Below are positions 14,927 to 23,693 of a stretch of DNA of 31,637 bases, piece after piece. The stretch is from CAZUQP01 sp964622455. GTDB lineage: Bacteria; Pseudomonadota; Gammaproteobacteria; DSM-16500. The DNA is taken from positions 1 through 31,637 of the forward strand of contig CAZUQP010000010.1 in the NCBI GenBank assembly GCA_964622455.1. The letters are read 5' to 3'. Position 1 is the first letter of the stretch, and the number at the start of each line of letters is the position of its first letter. A program made the position numbers and the translations under genes. The notes beneath the pieces were generated by a model that was not told the DNA's origin, did not search any database, and worked only from the letters and a program-made list of their open reading frames with translations.

Positions 14927-17458
14927 TTAATTAACGCCAGCACTTTCTTCTTCAAGCGTTGCAATACGCTCCAAACCAACGAGTAACTCATCATTGACTA
15001 AATTAATTAAACGAACTCCCTGCGTATTGCGGCCTACCAATGATATTTCTGCGACAGGTACACGTACCAACGTTCCTTTATTGCTGATTAACATTACTTC
15101 ATCGACTGGATTTACTTGAGTTGCAGCAATGACATCGCCATTACGCTCTGTCACTTGAATGGAAATAACACCTTGTCCGCCGCGCCCCGTAGAACGATAT
15201 TCTTCAATGGCTGTTCGTTTACCATATCCGTTTTTAGTTGCCGTTAAAATGTCTCCGTTAGGGTGTACAACAATTAAGGAAATAACGTATTGCTCTTTCT
15301 GTAATTTCACGCCGCGAACACCGCGCGCTGTTCTTCCCATTGAACGCACATCTTCTTCAGAAAAAAGAATCACCTTGCCCGCATTAGTAAATAACATCAC
15401 CTCTTGCTGGCCATTTGTAATATCGACGCCAATTAATTTATCATTATCCGCTAACTCAAGCGCAATAATGCCATTGCTGCGCGGGCGGGAAAATTCTGTC
15501 AATGCCACTTTTTTCACAGTGCCTTTTGCTGTTGCCATAAAGACAAATTGATCTTTTCGATAATCGCGCACCGGTAAAATAGCATTGATTTTTTCGCCTT
15601 CCGCTAAAGGCAATAAATTCACAATCGGTTTACCTCGTGAATTGCGGCTAGCTTGCGGCAATTGATACACTTTAAGCCAATATACTTTACCGTGATTTGA
15701 AAAACATAAAATTGTATCATGCGAGTTTGCTACTAATACGCGCTCAATAAAATCTTCTTCTTTGACATTAGTTGCCGATTTTCCTTTGCCGCCGCGATGT
15801 TGCGCTTGATATAACGCAACCGGCTGGGATTTTGCATAACCTTCATGAGAAAGGGTCACAACCACATCTTCTTCCGGCAATAAATCTTCTAAACAAAAAT
15901 CGCCTTCATTTTCGATGATTTGTGTACGTCTTTCATCCCCAAACTGCTGTTGAATGGAAAGTAATTCGTCGCGAATCACCTGCATCAATCGTTTTGAATT
16001 GATCAAGATATCATTTAAATCAACGATCAGAAGCTGCAATTCTTTATGTTCAGAAAGAATTTTATTTTGCTCAAGCCCAGTCAATCGGTGTAAACGCATA
16101 TCTAAAATGGATTGCACTTGTTCAGGTGAAAAATGGTATCCATCCTGCGCTAACCCGTATGGTGCACCTTCACTAATCCTGCTCAGAATAGTAATGACGT
16201 CAGCGGGGTGCCATGCACGACTTAATAATTGTGTTTTAGCATCAGCCGGGTCTTTCGCTTTTTTAATCAAAGCAATTACTTCGTCAATGTTGGCTAACGC
16301 AATCGCTAATCCTTCTAAAATATGGGCGCGTTCTCTCGCTTTATGTAAATCAAAAATAGTACGTCTTGTCACCACTTCGCGGCGATGGCGTAAAAATGCT
16401 TCTAAAATTTGTTTGATGTTTAATACTTTAGGCTGGCCATCAAGCAATGCCACCATATTCATGCCGTACACACTTTGTAACTGCGTATGAACAAACAAAT
16501 TATTCAAGATAACATCTGAATTTTCACCGCGTCTTAATTCAATGACAACGCGCATACCTTGTTTATCAGATTCATCACGTAACGCAGTAATGCCTTCTAA
16601 TTTTTTTTCTTTGACTAATTCAGCAATGCGCTCTACCAAACGTGCTTTATTAATTTGATATGGCAACTCAGTCACAACAATCTTTTCTTTACCGCTTTTT
16701 TCATCAGTTTCAATCTGGGTTTTAGCGCGAACAGAAATACGGCCCCGCCCAGTTCGATAAGCAAGATGAATACCGGCCCGCCCATGAATGGTAGCTGCGG
16801 TTGGAAAATCAGGGCCTGGAATATGACGCATAATTTCTTCAATGGTGATATCACTATTATCAATCATCGCAATACATGCATTCACTACTTCTGTTAAATT
16901 ATGCGGCGGAATATTAGTTGCCATACCCACAGCAATACCGGATGAACCATTAATTAATAAATTAGGAAGTTGCGCAGGAAGCACCACGGGCGATGTTTCG
17001 GATTCATCGTAATTAGGTACAAAATCAACCGTATTTTTTTCAAGATCAGCAAGTAGAGCATGCGCCATGCGTGACATACGGACTTCAGTATATCGCATGG
17101 CAGCTGCCTCATCGCCATCGATAGAACCAAAATTTCCTTGACCATCGACCAATAGATAACGCATAGAAAATGGCTGGGCCATACGGACAATAGTGTCATA
17201 AACCGCCGTATCTCCGTGCGGATGATACTTACCAATGACATCACCCACTACGCGGGCCGATTTTTTATGGGCTTTGTTCCAGTCATTCCCAAGCTCATGC
17301 ATAGCAAAAAGCACGCGGCGATGCACCGGTTTTAAACCATCGCGCACATCGGGAAGCGCACGCCCTACAATAACGCTCATGGCATAATCAAGGTAGGATT
17401 GTTTTAACTCGTCTTCTAAGCTAACTTTTTGTATTTCTTTTGCAATCGAGGTATCCAT
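14927..17458 (-). CDS. gyrA: DNA gyrase subunit A
   Basis: The breakage-reunion subunit of gyrase, which introduces negative supercoils together with GyrB. The 843 residues comprise a winged-helix/tower core (about 1-520) and a C-terminal beta-pinwheel. The active-site tyrosine is Y123 in AAMRYTEVR. The quinolone-resistance region reads HPHGDTAVYDTIVRM; position 84 (E. coli 83) is Thr, the natural residue in several species, and D88 (E. coli 87) is retained, so no resistance change is evident. The GyrA box at 553-559 is QHRGGKG rather than QRRGGKG. The acidic C-terminal tail is very short. The promoter at 17508-17536 lies just upstream. Confidence 0.97.
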   Translation of the reverse strand: MDTSIAKEIQKVSLEDELKQSYLDYAMSVIVGRALPDVRDGLKPVHRRVLFAMHELGNDWNKAHKKSARVVGDVIGKYHPHGDTAVYDTIVRMAQPFSMRYLLVDGQGNFGSIDGDEAAAMRYTEVRMSRMAHALLADLEKNTVDFVPNYDESETSPVVLPAQLPNLLINGSSGIAVGMATNIPPHNLTEVVNACIAMIDNSDITIEEIMRHIPGPDFPTAATIHGRAGIHLAYRTGRGRISVRAKTQIETDEKSGKEKIVVTELPYQINKARLVERIAELVKEKKLEGITALRDESDKQGMRVVIELRRGENSDVILNNLFVHTQLQSVYGMNMVALLDGQPKVLNIKQILEAFLRHRREVVTRRTIFDLHKARERAHILEGLAIALANIDEVIALIKKAKDPADAKTQLLSRAWHPADVITILSRISEGAPYGLAQDGYHFSPEQVQSILDMRLHRLTGLEQNKILSEHKELQLLIVDLNDILINSKRLMQVIRDELLSIQQQFGDERRTQIIENEGDFCLEDLLPEEDVVVTLSHEGYAKSQPVALYQAQHRGGKGKSATNVKEEDFIERVLVANSHDTILCFSNHGKVYWLKVYQLPQASRNSRGKPIVNLLPLAEGEKINAILPVRDYRKDQFVFMATAKGTVKKVALTEFSRPRSNGIIALELADNDKLIGVDITNGQQEVMLFTNAGKVILFSEEDVRSMGRTARGVRGVKLQKEQYVISLIVVHPNGDILTATKNGYGKRTAIEEYRSTGRGGQGVISIQVTERNGDVIAATQVNPVDEVMLISNKGTLVRVPVAEISLVGRNTQGVRLINLVNDELLVGLERIATLEEESAGVN

Positions 17459-17486
17459 AAGCTCTCAAATGTTACTACATCAGTTT

Positions 17487-17536
17487 AGGTCATCATAAAT
17501 GACCTGAATTATACCACGAAGCGTGACTTCCCAGAA
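17487..17536 (-). promoter_or_regulatory. gyrA promoter with adjacent dyad
   Basis: On the minus strand a perfect -10 TATAAT (17508-17513) is preceded by TG in the extended -10 position (17515-17516) and, 17 bp upstream, by a weak -35 TTCTGG (17531-17536). Just downstream, AGGTCAT (17487-17493) and ATGACCT (17499-17505) form a 7-bp dyad covering the expected start of transcription, which could be an operator or a 5'-end hairpin. Confidence 0.6.
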
Positions 17537-17562
17537 ACACTTTTGACCCCGCTAAAAAATCT

Positions 17563-19227
17563 CTATCGCAAAGCACGCCGTAAAATTTTACCCACATTTG
17601 ACTTCGGTAAATCTTCTGCAAATTCTACGAATTTTGGCACCTTATAGCCGGTCAAATTTTTGTGGCAATAGCACAACACATCACTTACAGTTAAATCAGG
17701 ATTATCTTTGACGATAAAAGCTTTCACCACTTCCCCTGAGTTTTCATCAGGGACGCCAATGACCGCCGCCTCCCGCACCCCTTGAAGACGGACCAAAACA
17801 TCTTCAATCTCATTCGGATAAACATTAAAACCCGAGACCAAGATCATGTCCTTTTTGCGTTCGCAAATTTTGATATAACCTCCCGCGTTAATGGAAGCGA
17901 TATCGCCGGTCAATAACCATCCGTCTTTAGTAAATACTTTTTGTGTTTCTGTTGGATTATGCCAATAGCCATACATGACTTGCGGGCCTTTCACGGCTAA
18001 TTCTCCGGGGGTATCAATAGGCAGCTCATGTCCATCCTCATCTAAGATACAGACATTGGTCGACGGCACAGGTAATCCAACCGTGCCATTATATTCGCGT
18101 AAATCCGGTGGATTCATAGAAACACAAGGGGATGTCTCTGTTAATCCATAGGCTTCGAGCAATGGGCTTTTTGTCACTGTTTGCCACATCGAAGCAACCG
18201 TCTGCTGAATGGCCATACCGCCTCCCAACCCCAATTTCACCGCGCTAAAATCTAATTCAAGAAATTTAGGTTGTTTTAATAAACTATTAAAAAGTGTATT
18301 AACACCAGTCAGCACAGTAAATTTAAATTTTGCAATTTCAGAAATAAAACGCGGCATATCACGCGGATTGGTAATTAATACATTTAATCCGCCAATTTTT
18401 GCGATGAATAAACAATTCGCAGTCAGCGAAAAAATATGGTAAAGCGGTAATGCAGTAATCACAATTTCTTTTCCTATCTCAAAAATAGGACTAAACCAGG
18501 CTTCCGCCTGCACAATATTCGCAACCAAATTACGGTGAGTTAATACTGCGCCTTTTGCAATACCGGTGGTTCCGCCGGTGTATTGCAAAAAAGCAATGTC
18601 TTGATGCGTCACATCAACAGGCGTAAAAGTGAGTTTCTTTCCTTTTGAAAAAGCTTCTTTAAAACGAATAGCATGCGGAATATGAAAAGTAGGAATCTTT
18701 TTCTTGACGTATTTTAAATAAAAATGAATTAACCAGCCTTTTGATGGCGAAAAAAAATCACCTATCTGAGTGATAATAACATTTTTCAAAGGAGTACTCA
18801 GTAATGCTTCTTGTACGGTATTTGCGAAGTGATCAAGCACTACAATCGTTTCCGTGCCTGAATCTTTAAGCTGGTGAATAAGTTCTGGCGGTGTATAAAG
18901 CGGATTGACATTGACGACGATTAATCCAGCCAGCAACGCACCAAACATCACAACAGGATATTGCAAAATATTGGGCAGCATAATCGCAATTCTGTCACCT
19001 TTTTTTAAATTAAGCACATGCTGAAAATAAGCAGCACAAGCACGCGAATCTTCCTCTAGTTGCTGAAAACTTAACGTAGTGCCTAAATTGTAAAAAGCGG
19101 GCGAATCTTTAAACTGCTGACAAATTTTCAGAAAAAGATCGACCAGTGATTGATAGGAATCAGGATTAATTTCAGGCGGGACTCCGCGAGGATAACTTTG
19201 CAACCAAATTTTTTCCACAGCTTCCAT
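17563..19227 (-). CDS. fadD: Long-chain fatty acid--CoA ligase
   Basis: Activates fatty acids to acyl-CoA through an acyl-AMP intermediate at the inner face of the membrane, feeding beta-oxidation or lipid recycling. In order are the AMP-binding P-loop YTGGTTGIAKGAVLTHRN, YGLTETSPCVSMNP, the FACS signature DGWLLTGDIASIN...ERKKDMILVSGFNVYPNEIEDV, and the C-terminal PKSNVGKILRR lysine loop. The 554 residues follow E. coli FadD (561) closely from the first residues (MEAVEKIWLQSYPRGVPPEI). The frame is open to an ATG at 19290, but that lies inside tRNA-Pro, so the ATG at 19227 (AAGGA just upstream, unusually close) is used. tRNA-Pro ends 17 bp before it. Confidence 0.93.
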   Translation of the reverse strand: MEAVEKIWLQSYPRGVPPEINPDSYQSLVDLFLKICQQFKDSPAFYNLGTTLSFQQLEEDSRACAAYFQHVLNLKKGDRIAIMLPNILQYPVVMFGALLAGLIVVNVNPLYTPPELIHQLKDSGTETIVVLDHFANTVQEALLSTPLKNVIITQIGDFFSPSKGWLIHFYLKYVKKKIPTFHIPHAIRFKEAFSKGKKLTFTPVDVTHQDIAFLQYTGGTTGIAKGAVLTHRNLVANIVQAEAWFSPIFEIGKEIVITALPLYHIFSLTANCLFIAKIGGLNVLITNPRDMPRFISEIAKFKFTVLTGVNTLFNSLLKQPKFLELDFSAVKLGLGGGMAIQQTVASMWQTVTKSPLLEAYGLTETSPCVSMNPPDLREYNGTVGLPVPSTNVCILDEDGHELPIDTPGELAVKGPQVMYGYWHNPTETQKVFTKDGWLLTGDIASINAGGYIKICERKKDMILVSGFNVYPNEIEDVLVRLQGVREAAVIGVPDENSGEVVKAFIVKDNPDLTVSDVLCYCHKNLTGYKVPKFVEFAEDLPKSNVGKILRRALR

Positions 19228-19244
19228 TTCCTTAATTTTATCGA

Positions 19245-19320
<76 letters not shown>

Positions 19321-19352
19321 ATTTTTTAAAATCGCTAATACTATCACTCTCG

Positions 19353-19379
19353 GCTATAAAAACACAAATAAGATGTCAA
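19353..19379 (-). promoter_or_regulatory. Promoter of tRNA-Pro
   Basis: A perfect -35 TTGACA (19374-19379) on the minus strand is followed by TATAGC (19353-19358), with a short 15-bp spacer, and a GC-rich stretch (CGAG) after it, as in stable-RNA promoters. The spacing is suboptimal; a 17-bp reading gives a poorer -10 (TAGCCG). Confidence 0.5.
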
Positions 19380-19386
19380 CAGCACA

Positions 19387-19516
19387 AGCGATCCCACTGA
19401 AGAAGGTTGCTTTCTTCTTTTTTCGCTCCAATCGTGACATCCCTGTCACTCTATTTGCCATCCATGACAAATAGTCGCCACAAAAGAAGAAAGCAACCTT
19501 CTTCAGTGGAATCGCT
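19387..19516. repeat. 130-bp inverted repeat with two nested hairpins
   Basis: The 35-bp arms at 19387-19421 and 19482-19516 match at 34 of 35 positions (one C/T difference). The 60-nt centre holds two further dyads: GTGACA (19434-19439)/TGTCAC (19444-19449), and CTATTTG-x-CAT (19451-19461)/ATG-x-CAAATAG (19464-19474). It lies between the merR stop and the tRNA-Pro promoter. It encodes no protein. It may be a miniature mobile or REP-like element, or an RNA processing or termination structure. Confidence 0.8.
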
Positions 19517-19522
19517 ATATTC

Positions 19523-19894
19523 TTACGACGCTGTTTGTATTTTTAATTCTTGTAAAATCCCTTCTAAATCTGTAATTAATTTTTCTAGATTCATGTTGGA
19601 TGTATCGATATTCCGTAAAGAAGGGTGCAATTTAGCGCGCGCACCTTCAATTGTAAACCCATCTTCGTACAATAATCTCCGTATCTGACGTGCTATCAAT
19701 ATATCTTCCCGTTGATAAAAACGTCGATTACCGCGCCGCTTAGTAGGATTCAATTGAGGAAATTCGTGCTCCCAATAACGTAAGACATACGGTTTCACAG
19801 CACACAACAGCGCTGCTTCGCTGATGCTGAAATAATTTTTATTGGGGATATCGGGTAAAACAAGCTTGCGCTGTTTACGCTTATGTTTCCTCAT
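19523..19894 (-). CDS. MerR-family transcriptional regulator
   Basis: A 123-residue DNA-binding protein with an N-terminal MerR winged helix (about residues 19-90): NYFSISEAALLCAVKPYVLRYWEHEFPQL, then RRGNRRFYQREDILIARQIRRLL and the wing/helix GFTIEGARAKL. A short C-terminal coiled coil (about 100-118) should mediate dimerisation; there is no ligand-binding domain. It matches the uncharacterised MerR protein that commonly follows ihfA in gammaproteobacteria. The frame is open further up, but MRKHKRKQRK at 19894, overlapping the ihfA end by 14 bases, gives the usual length. No strong ribosome-binding site is seen, so coupling to ihfA is likely. Confidence 0.85.
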   Translation of the reverse strand: MRKHKRKQRKLVLPDIPNKNYFSISEAALLCAVKPYVLRYWEHEFPQLNPTKRRGNRRFYQREDILIARQIRRLLYEDGFTIEGARAKLHPSLRNIDTSNMNLEKLITDLEGILQELKIQTAS

Positions 19895-20207
19895 TTTGTG
19901 GGGCCGTCTGATTGTTATTCCCTGCATAAATCTCAACACGTGCCCGCAACTTCTGGCCGCTACGAAATGTGACAACACGCCGCGCAGAAACAGGAATCAC
20001 TTCACCTGTTTTAGGATTTCTGCCAGGACGTTCGTTTTTATCGTGTAATTCGAAATTTCCGAATCCAGAAAGTTTCACTTGCTGTGCACGCTCAAGCGCT
20101 TTGCATACTTGTTGAAAATATAATTCAACAATTTCTTTCGCTTCGCGCTTTGTTAACCCGATATTATTAAATAAATGTTCTGATATATCTGCCTTGGTTA
20201 GTGCCAT
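19881..20207 (-). CDS. ihfA: Integration host factor subunit alpha
   Basis: A 108-residue nucleoid protein of the HU/IHF family. As heterodimer with IHF-beta it bends DNA sharply at specific sites. The sequence starts MALTKADISEHLF, has the dimer helices through about 45, KLSGFGNFELHDKNERPGRNPKTGE (48-72, the DNA-contacting beta arm with the conserved RPGRNPKTGE), and ends in a variable tail. It starts two bases after the pheT stop, with AGGGG in the end of pheT as ribosome-binding site, the standard pheST-ihfA order. The ihfB partner is not in its usual place after rpsA. Confidence 0.95.
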   Translation of the reverse strand: MALTKADISEHLFNNIGLTKREAKEIVELYFQQVCKALERAQQVKLSGFGNFELHDKNERPGRNPKTGEVIPVSARRVVTFRSGQKLRARVEIYAGNNNQTAPQNEET

Positions 20208-20209
20208 AT

Positions 20210-22237
20210 TTAGCCCCTTAGTTCAGCAGCGAATTTTTCTTTGAGTGCGACAATGATACGCTCCATTAACTCAGCCACTTCTTCATCGACCAGCGTGCGT
20301 GATGGATGCTGCAGCGTTAAAGCCAACGCGATACTTTTTCTATCAGGCAAAATTCCTTTTCCTTGATAAAGATCAAACACGCTAACCTGACGCAGCAAAT
20401 TGCCGGCTACATGACTTATTGTATCCTGAATCGCATGGGCGGGAAAAGCCCGATCCACTAAAATTGCGATATCACGTCGAATTTCAGGAAACTTCGAAAT
20501 TTCTTCAAAATGCGGCAATTTGGCTGTTTTGATAGGCTCTAACAAACATTCAAAGAGAAAGACAGGGCCTGAGATATCCAGTTTTTTTGCCAATCCAGGA
20601 TGGATAGCGCCCATAATGCCCACCTTTTGGTCTAAGTAATAAATTTCTGCTGTTTGACCTCTATGAAGCGCTTCATGATAGCCTGTTCTAAATTCAAACT
20701 CATTAGCAGAAAATGTTAATTTTAAGACATTTTCTAAGTCGCCCTTTACATCAAAAAAATCGACATTTCGAGCCGGAATCCCCCACTGTTCTGGAAATAA
20801 ACTTCCGCTAATCAGCCCTGCAATCACTTGTTCTTGTATCAGTTTTTTATTAGCATGCAAAAATCGTAAACCCGTTTCAAAAATGCGTACACGCTGTTGC
20901 TGGCGATTTTGATTGTAAAGCAGCGTATTCACTAATCCAGGCCATAATGAAGTCCGCATCACCGACATATCAAGCGTCATAGGATTTAATAAGGGTTTTG
21001 GTTCAATTTCAGAATTAAACAATGCTTGTATTCTCGGATCGATAAAACTATACGTAATCACTTCGTGATACCCGCTGTCAACAAAAGCATTGCGTATAGC
21101 CGACAATGATAATTTTTTTTCTGAGAGCGGATAACTTTGTAAAGCAGCAGAGGGAGAATGAAGTGGAATTTTTTCATATCCAAAAATGCGCGCCACTTCT
21201 TCGATCAAATCAATTTCAGTTGTGATATCAAACCGTCTTGCGGGAACCGTGACTTGCCATCCATCCGTTTTTTTTATGATTGAAAAACCTAAGCGCTCTA
21301 GGATATCTTCAATCTCTCGCGCAGGAATTGTTAATCCCAATAATTTTGCGGCACGTTCTGCACGCAATAAAATAGTTTTATCCGCAGGCAAATATTCTTG
21401 ATGCATAACATCAATAATGGGGCCCGCTGCTCCGCCTGTGATTTCTAAAATAAGTTCTGTTGCACGCTCAATCGCGCGCACTTGCAAAGAGGGATCAACA
21501 CCACGCAGAAAACGATAAGAAGAATCAGATGTTAATTGATAATCACGGCCCGCACTTGTAATACAAGCAGGATTAAAAAATGCGCTCTCTAAAAAAATAT
21601 CTTTTGTATCAAGTGTAACACTAGAGAAAAGTCCGCCCATCACGCCTGCAATGGCCAATGCAGATTGATCATCAGCGATGACTAGAGTATTTTTGTTTAA
21701 TGTGAGCGCGCGTCCATCCAACAATTCTAATGGTTCATTTGATTTTGCTAATCGGACATGAATACCGCCTTTTATTTTCTGAAGATCAAAGGCATGCATG
21801 GGCTGGCCTAATTCCAACATGACATAATTTATGACATCCACAATCGGATGGATACATTTTATATCACTTACGCGTAAACGTTCTGCCAACCATTCTGGTG
21901 TTGCCATGTCCGCCTTAACACCTCGAATAACACGCCCCACATAATGAGGGCATTCTTTGGGTTCTTTGATCGTGACAGATAAAGTATCTGTTAAAGTGGG
22001 TTTTTTAGTCATAAATGAAGGAATATGAATAACTGCTTTCGTCAATGCGCTGATTTCTTTAGAAAGCCCCAACACACTTAAACAATCACCGCGATTCGGC
22101 GTAATTGCAATATCAATGATGCCATCTGCAGATACACTTTCAATTTCTAATCCCGCCATCGTTAAGCATTCAAACAATGCTTCACGACTGAATGTCGGTT
22201 TGATCCATTCTTGAAGCCAGCGTTCACTGATTTTCAT
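20210..22237 (-). CDS. pheT: Phenylalanine--tRNA ligase beta subunit lacking the OB-fold domain
   Basis: Beta subunit of the (alpha-beta)2 PheRS, carrying tRNA recognition and the editing site that clears Tyr-tRNA(Phe). It has 675 residues against about 795 in E. coli. The N-terminal B1 segment (1-38) runs straight into ITPNRGDC (45-52); the EMAP-II-like OB-fold tRNA-binding domain (B2, about 117 residues) that normally interrupts B1 is absent, with no frameshift or remnant. From there the E. coli numbering is offset by a constant 117 through the editing domain: H148 and E217 are kept, while S237, S239 and L244 replace Thr, Ala and Glu. B5 (about 285-355), the synthetase-like domain and the FDX-ACB domain (about 580-675) are present. 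ATG at 22237 with AGG five bases upstream. Confidence 0.95.
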   Translation of the reverse strand: MKISERWLQEWIKPTFSREALFECLTMAGLEIESVSADGIIDIAITPNRGDCLSVLGLSKEISALTKAVIHIPSFMTKKPTLTDTLSVTIKEPKECPHYVGRVIRGVKADMATPEWLAERLRVSDIKCIHPIVDVINYVMLELGQPMHAFDLQKIKGGIHVRLAKSNEPLELLDGRALTLNKNTLVIADDQSALAIAGVMGGLFSSVTLDTKDIFLESAFFNPACITSAGRDYQLTSDSSYRFLRGVDPSLQVRAIERATELILEITGGAAGPIIDVMHQEYLPADKTILLRAERAAKLLGLTIPAREIEDILERLGFSIIKKTDGWQVTVPARRFDITTEIDLIEEVARIFGYEKIPLHSPSAALQSYPLSEKKLSLSAIRNAFVDSGYHEVITYSFIDPRIQALFNSEIEPKPLLNPMTLDMSVMRTSLWPGLVNTLLYNQNRQQQRVRIFETGLRFLHANKKLIQEQVIAGLISGSLFPEQWGIPARNVDFFDVKGDLENVLKLTFSANEFEFRTGYHEALHRGQTAEIYYLDQKVGIMGAIHPGLAKKLDISGPVFLFECLLEPIKTAKLPHFEEISKFPEIRRDIAILVDRAFPAHAIQDTISHVAGNLLRQVSVFDLYQGKGILPDRKSIALALTLQHPSRTLVDEEVAELMERIIVALKEKFAAELRG

Positions 22238-22256
22238 AGGTACCTAACCTTTCGCC

Positions 22257-23270
22257 CTAAAATTGTTGTAAAAAACGCACATCATTTTCAAAGAGCGCAC
22301 GTAAATCAGTTATTCCATACCGCAGCATTGTTAAACGATCAAGGCCTGCTCCAAATGCAAAACCAGTATACCGTTCACTATCAATGCCGACAAAACGAAA
22401 AACGTTCGGATGCACCATTCCGCAGCCTAACACTTCTAACCAACCGGTATTTTTACAAATGCGGCATCCTTTGCCAAGACACTGTTGACAACCAATATCC
22501 ACTTCCGCTGAAGGTTCTGTAAAAGGAAAATACGATGCACGAAAACGAATAGGAACATCGGTTTCAAAAAAAGCATGCAGAAATTGTGTCAACATCCCTT
22601 TTAAATCAGCAAAACTAATGTTCTCATCTACCATTAAACCTTCTACTTGATGAAACATGGGGGTATGCGTCAAATCAAAATCACGCCGGTACACACGGCC
22701 CATTGCAATAATGCGTAAAGGCGGTTTTGTTTTTTCCATCGCTCGAATTTGTACAGGCGACATATGTGTGCGTAACAAGGTATTATCGGCAAAATAAAAG
22801 GTATCTTGCATGGCACGCGCTGGATGCATGAGAGGAATATTCAACGCTTCAAAGTTATAATAATCGTTCTCGATTTCAGGACCATCCATGATCGAAAAAC
22901 CCATTTGAGTGAAAAATGTCTCAATACGCTCGCGTGTTTTAGTAACAGGATGTAAGGTACCAAGCGCCTGCCCTCGGCCAGGTAATGTGATATCAATCGA
23001 TTCGGATAAAAGTTTTGCGCCAATCGCTTGTTCATTCAAAATCAACAAACGCTGCTCGATCAATTCTTGAATTTTTTGTTTAACTGTATTAACACGTTGA
23101 CCCGCCAAGGGGCGCTCTTTTGGCGGTAATTGACCCACTTCTTTCAGGTATTCAGTCAGCTTCCCTTTTTTACCGAGATAAAAAACACGATAGTGATCTA
23201 GATGTTTTAAATCATCCGCAGCTGTAATTTCTTTTACGGCTTGCTCTAAGATTGCATCCAGATCCGTCAT
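22257..23270 (-). CDS. pheS: Phenylalanine--tRNA ligase alpha subunit
   Basis: The catalytic subunit of PheRS (class IIc), which forms phenylalanyl-adenylate and charges tRNA(Phe). The 337 residues include an N-terminal coiled-coil (about 1-85, tRNA binding), motif 2 around RVYRRDFDLTHTPMFHQVEGL (about 205-225), HMSPVQIRAME (about 177-187), and motif 3 GFAFGAGLDRLTMLRYGI near the C-terminus. The alanine in GFAFG, which sets the size of the Phe pocket (A294 in E. coli), is retained. A CxxC-type pair (CQQCLGKGCRICKNTG) lies in an insert also seen in other bacterial PheS. The length is close to E. coli (327). pheT follows after 19 bp. Confidence 0.96.
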   Translation of the reverse strand: MTDLDAILEQAVKEITAADDLKHLDHYRVFYLGKKGKLTEYLKEVGQLPPKERPLAGQRVNTVKQKIQELIEQRLLILNEQAIGAKLLSESIDITLPGRGQALGTLHPVTKTRERIETFFTQMGFSIMDGPEIENDYYNFEALNIPLMHPARAMQDTFYFADNTLLRTHMSPVQIRAMEKTKPPLRIIAMGRVYRRDFDLTHTPMFHQVEGLMVDENISFADLKGMLTQFLHAFFETDVPIRFRASYFPFTEPSAEVDIGCQQCLGKGCRICKNTGWLEVLGCGMVHPNVFRFVGIDSERYTGFAFGAGLDRLTMLRYGITDLRALFENDVRFLQQF

Positions 23271-23308
23271 CGATTTTTTCCCGTTAATGCTAACTTATGC
23301 GGGAATAA

Positions 23309-23668
23309 CTATGCTGCCAAACTCTGTTTCGCTTGATCTGCTAAAGCAGCAAACGCTTGCTTATCATGCACAGCAATATCCGCTAATACTTTACGATCGA
23401 CCTCGATCGATAGTTTTTTCAAACAATTCATGAATACGCTATAAGATAAACCACATTCACGCGCTGCGGCATTAATACGCACGATCCAAAGTGCTCTGAA
23501 TTCGCGTTTCTTTTGGCGGCGATCACGGTAAGCATATTGGGCTGCTTTAATAACAGCTTGATTTGCTACGCGAAATACACGGCTGCGCGCGCCATAATAT
23601 CCTTTTGCCTTGTCCAGCACCTTTTTGTGTCGCGCACGTGCTGTGACGCCTCTTTTAACTCTTGCCAT
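23309..23668 (-). CDS. rplT: 50S ribosomal protein L20
   Basis: A 119-residue basic protein that binds 23S rRNA early in 50S assembly; in E. coli it also represses the rpmI-rplT part of this operon. The N-terminus MARVKRGVTARARHKKVLDK and the AKGYYGARSRVFRVA segment (23-37) are diagnostic, and RALWIVRINAAARECGLSYS (59-78) forms the globular domain start. GAGGAG about nine bases upstream supports the ATG. It sits between rpmI and pheS as in most gammaproteobacteria. Confidence 0.97.
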   Translation of the reverse strand: MARVKRGVTARARHKKVLDKAKGYYGARSRVFRVANQAVIKAAQYAYRDRRQKKREFRALWIVRINAAARECGLSYSVFMNCLKKLSIEVDRKVLADIAVHDKQAFAALADQAKQSLAA

Positions 23669-23693
23669 ACATTTGTCTCCTCAATTCTCTTAC

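Noticed and set aside
15954..16490. Long open frame of 178 codons on the plus strand inside gyrA
   Set aside because: Antisense shadow of gyrA, with a composition like reversed coding sequence and no ribosome-binding site or homology I recognise. The same holds for 15159-15551 and 13442-13714.
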